A stretch of DNA of 5,929 nt from an uncultured Clostridia bacterium (lineage in GTDB: Bacteria > Bacillota > Clostridia > Oscillospirales > Acutalibacteraceae): NCBI GenBank assembly GCA_945221685.1, contig CALYNN010000103.1, forward strand, positions 1-5,929. Direction: 5' to 3'. How positions within the stretch are numbered: position 1 is the stretch's first letter; the number at the start of each line of letters is the position of its first letter. Under the pieces are notes generated by a model, which saw only the letters and a list, made by a program, of their open reading frames with translations, was not told the DNA's origin and did not search any database. A program made the translations under genes and the position numbers. Shown here in pieces: positions 5,902 to 5,929 of this stretch.

Positions 5902-5929
5902 AGGACAAGACGCTGGGCATATGATGTTA
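5902..5929 (+). pseudogene. lacZ: in-frame continuation of lacZ after the TGA, runs off the window
   Basis: The nine codons after the stop read R-T-R-R-W-A-Y-D-V in the lacZ frame, with no start codon or ribosome binding site of their own. From my memory of clostridial GH2 enzymes, the segment after HYEGV commonly resembles xRTxRxAYDV, so this appears to be the separated 3' part. The rest of the gene, including the nucleophile Glu, should lie just past the right edge. Confidence 0.6.

Noticed and set aside
4465..5929. lacZ split naturally into two subunits, as in LacL/LacM
   Set aside because: From family knowledge the LacL large subunit includes the nucleophile Glu. Here the break comes earlier, and no start codon or ribosome binding site follows the stop.

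Overview
The window looks like ordinary chromosome of a Gram-positive, low-to-moderate GC bacterium of the Clostridia, probably a gut-type Oscillospirales or Lachnospirales member. The assignment rests on family resemblance of the proteins (a Firmicutes-style NagA with an HxH metal motif, a DusB/NifR3 enzyme, an RlmD/RlmCD-like methyltransferase, a YcgL-like nucleotidyltransferase and a large GH2 beta-galactosidase), good AAAGGAG-type ribosome binding sites and a TTG start. It is inference; there is no rRNA or other marker in the window.

Layout. Minus strand, 2010 to 1: a two-gene unit, dusB (tRNA dihydrouridine synthase) followed by nagA (N-acetylglucosamine-6-phosphate deacetylase). They overlap by one base (TAATG), and nagA runs off the left edge. 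Positions 2011-2121 are a compact divergent promoter region. Each side has a -10 preceded by TGA (extended -10), and the two form near-identical 14-mers in opposite orientation. The dusB promoter lies so close to its ATG that the transcript should begin at or next to the start codon. Plus strand, 2122-4262: an rlmD-like 23S rRNA uridine-C5 methyltransferase and a Pol-beta-type nucleotidyltransferase overlapping by four bases (ATGA). The second gene has different codon habits and may be a later addition. A strong intrinsic terminator ends this unit at 4380-4418. Plus strand, 4465 onward: a lacZ-type beta-galactosidase whose promoter shares bases with that terminator and carries a 15-bp palindrome at the start-site region.

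The most notable point is that lacZ is interrupted by an in-frame TGA at 5899-5901. The same frame stays open after it to the window end and reads like a continuation of the enzyme. The acid/base Glu is present, but the nucleophile Glu should lie downstream of the stop, so the gene as given should not make active enzyme.

Together the genes are two RNA-modification genes on divergent promoters (dusB for tRNA, rlmD-like for rRNA), each with a tightly coupled partner of unrelated or unknown role, followed by a sugar-use gene. nagA (amino sugars) and lacZ (beta-galactosides) point to use of host or dietary glycans. I see no CRISPR array, transposase, tRNA gene, rRNA gene or phage gene, and nothing I would call a new multi-gene system. 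The points of interest are regulatory and the lacZ lesion.
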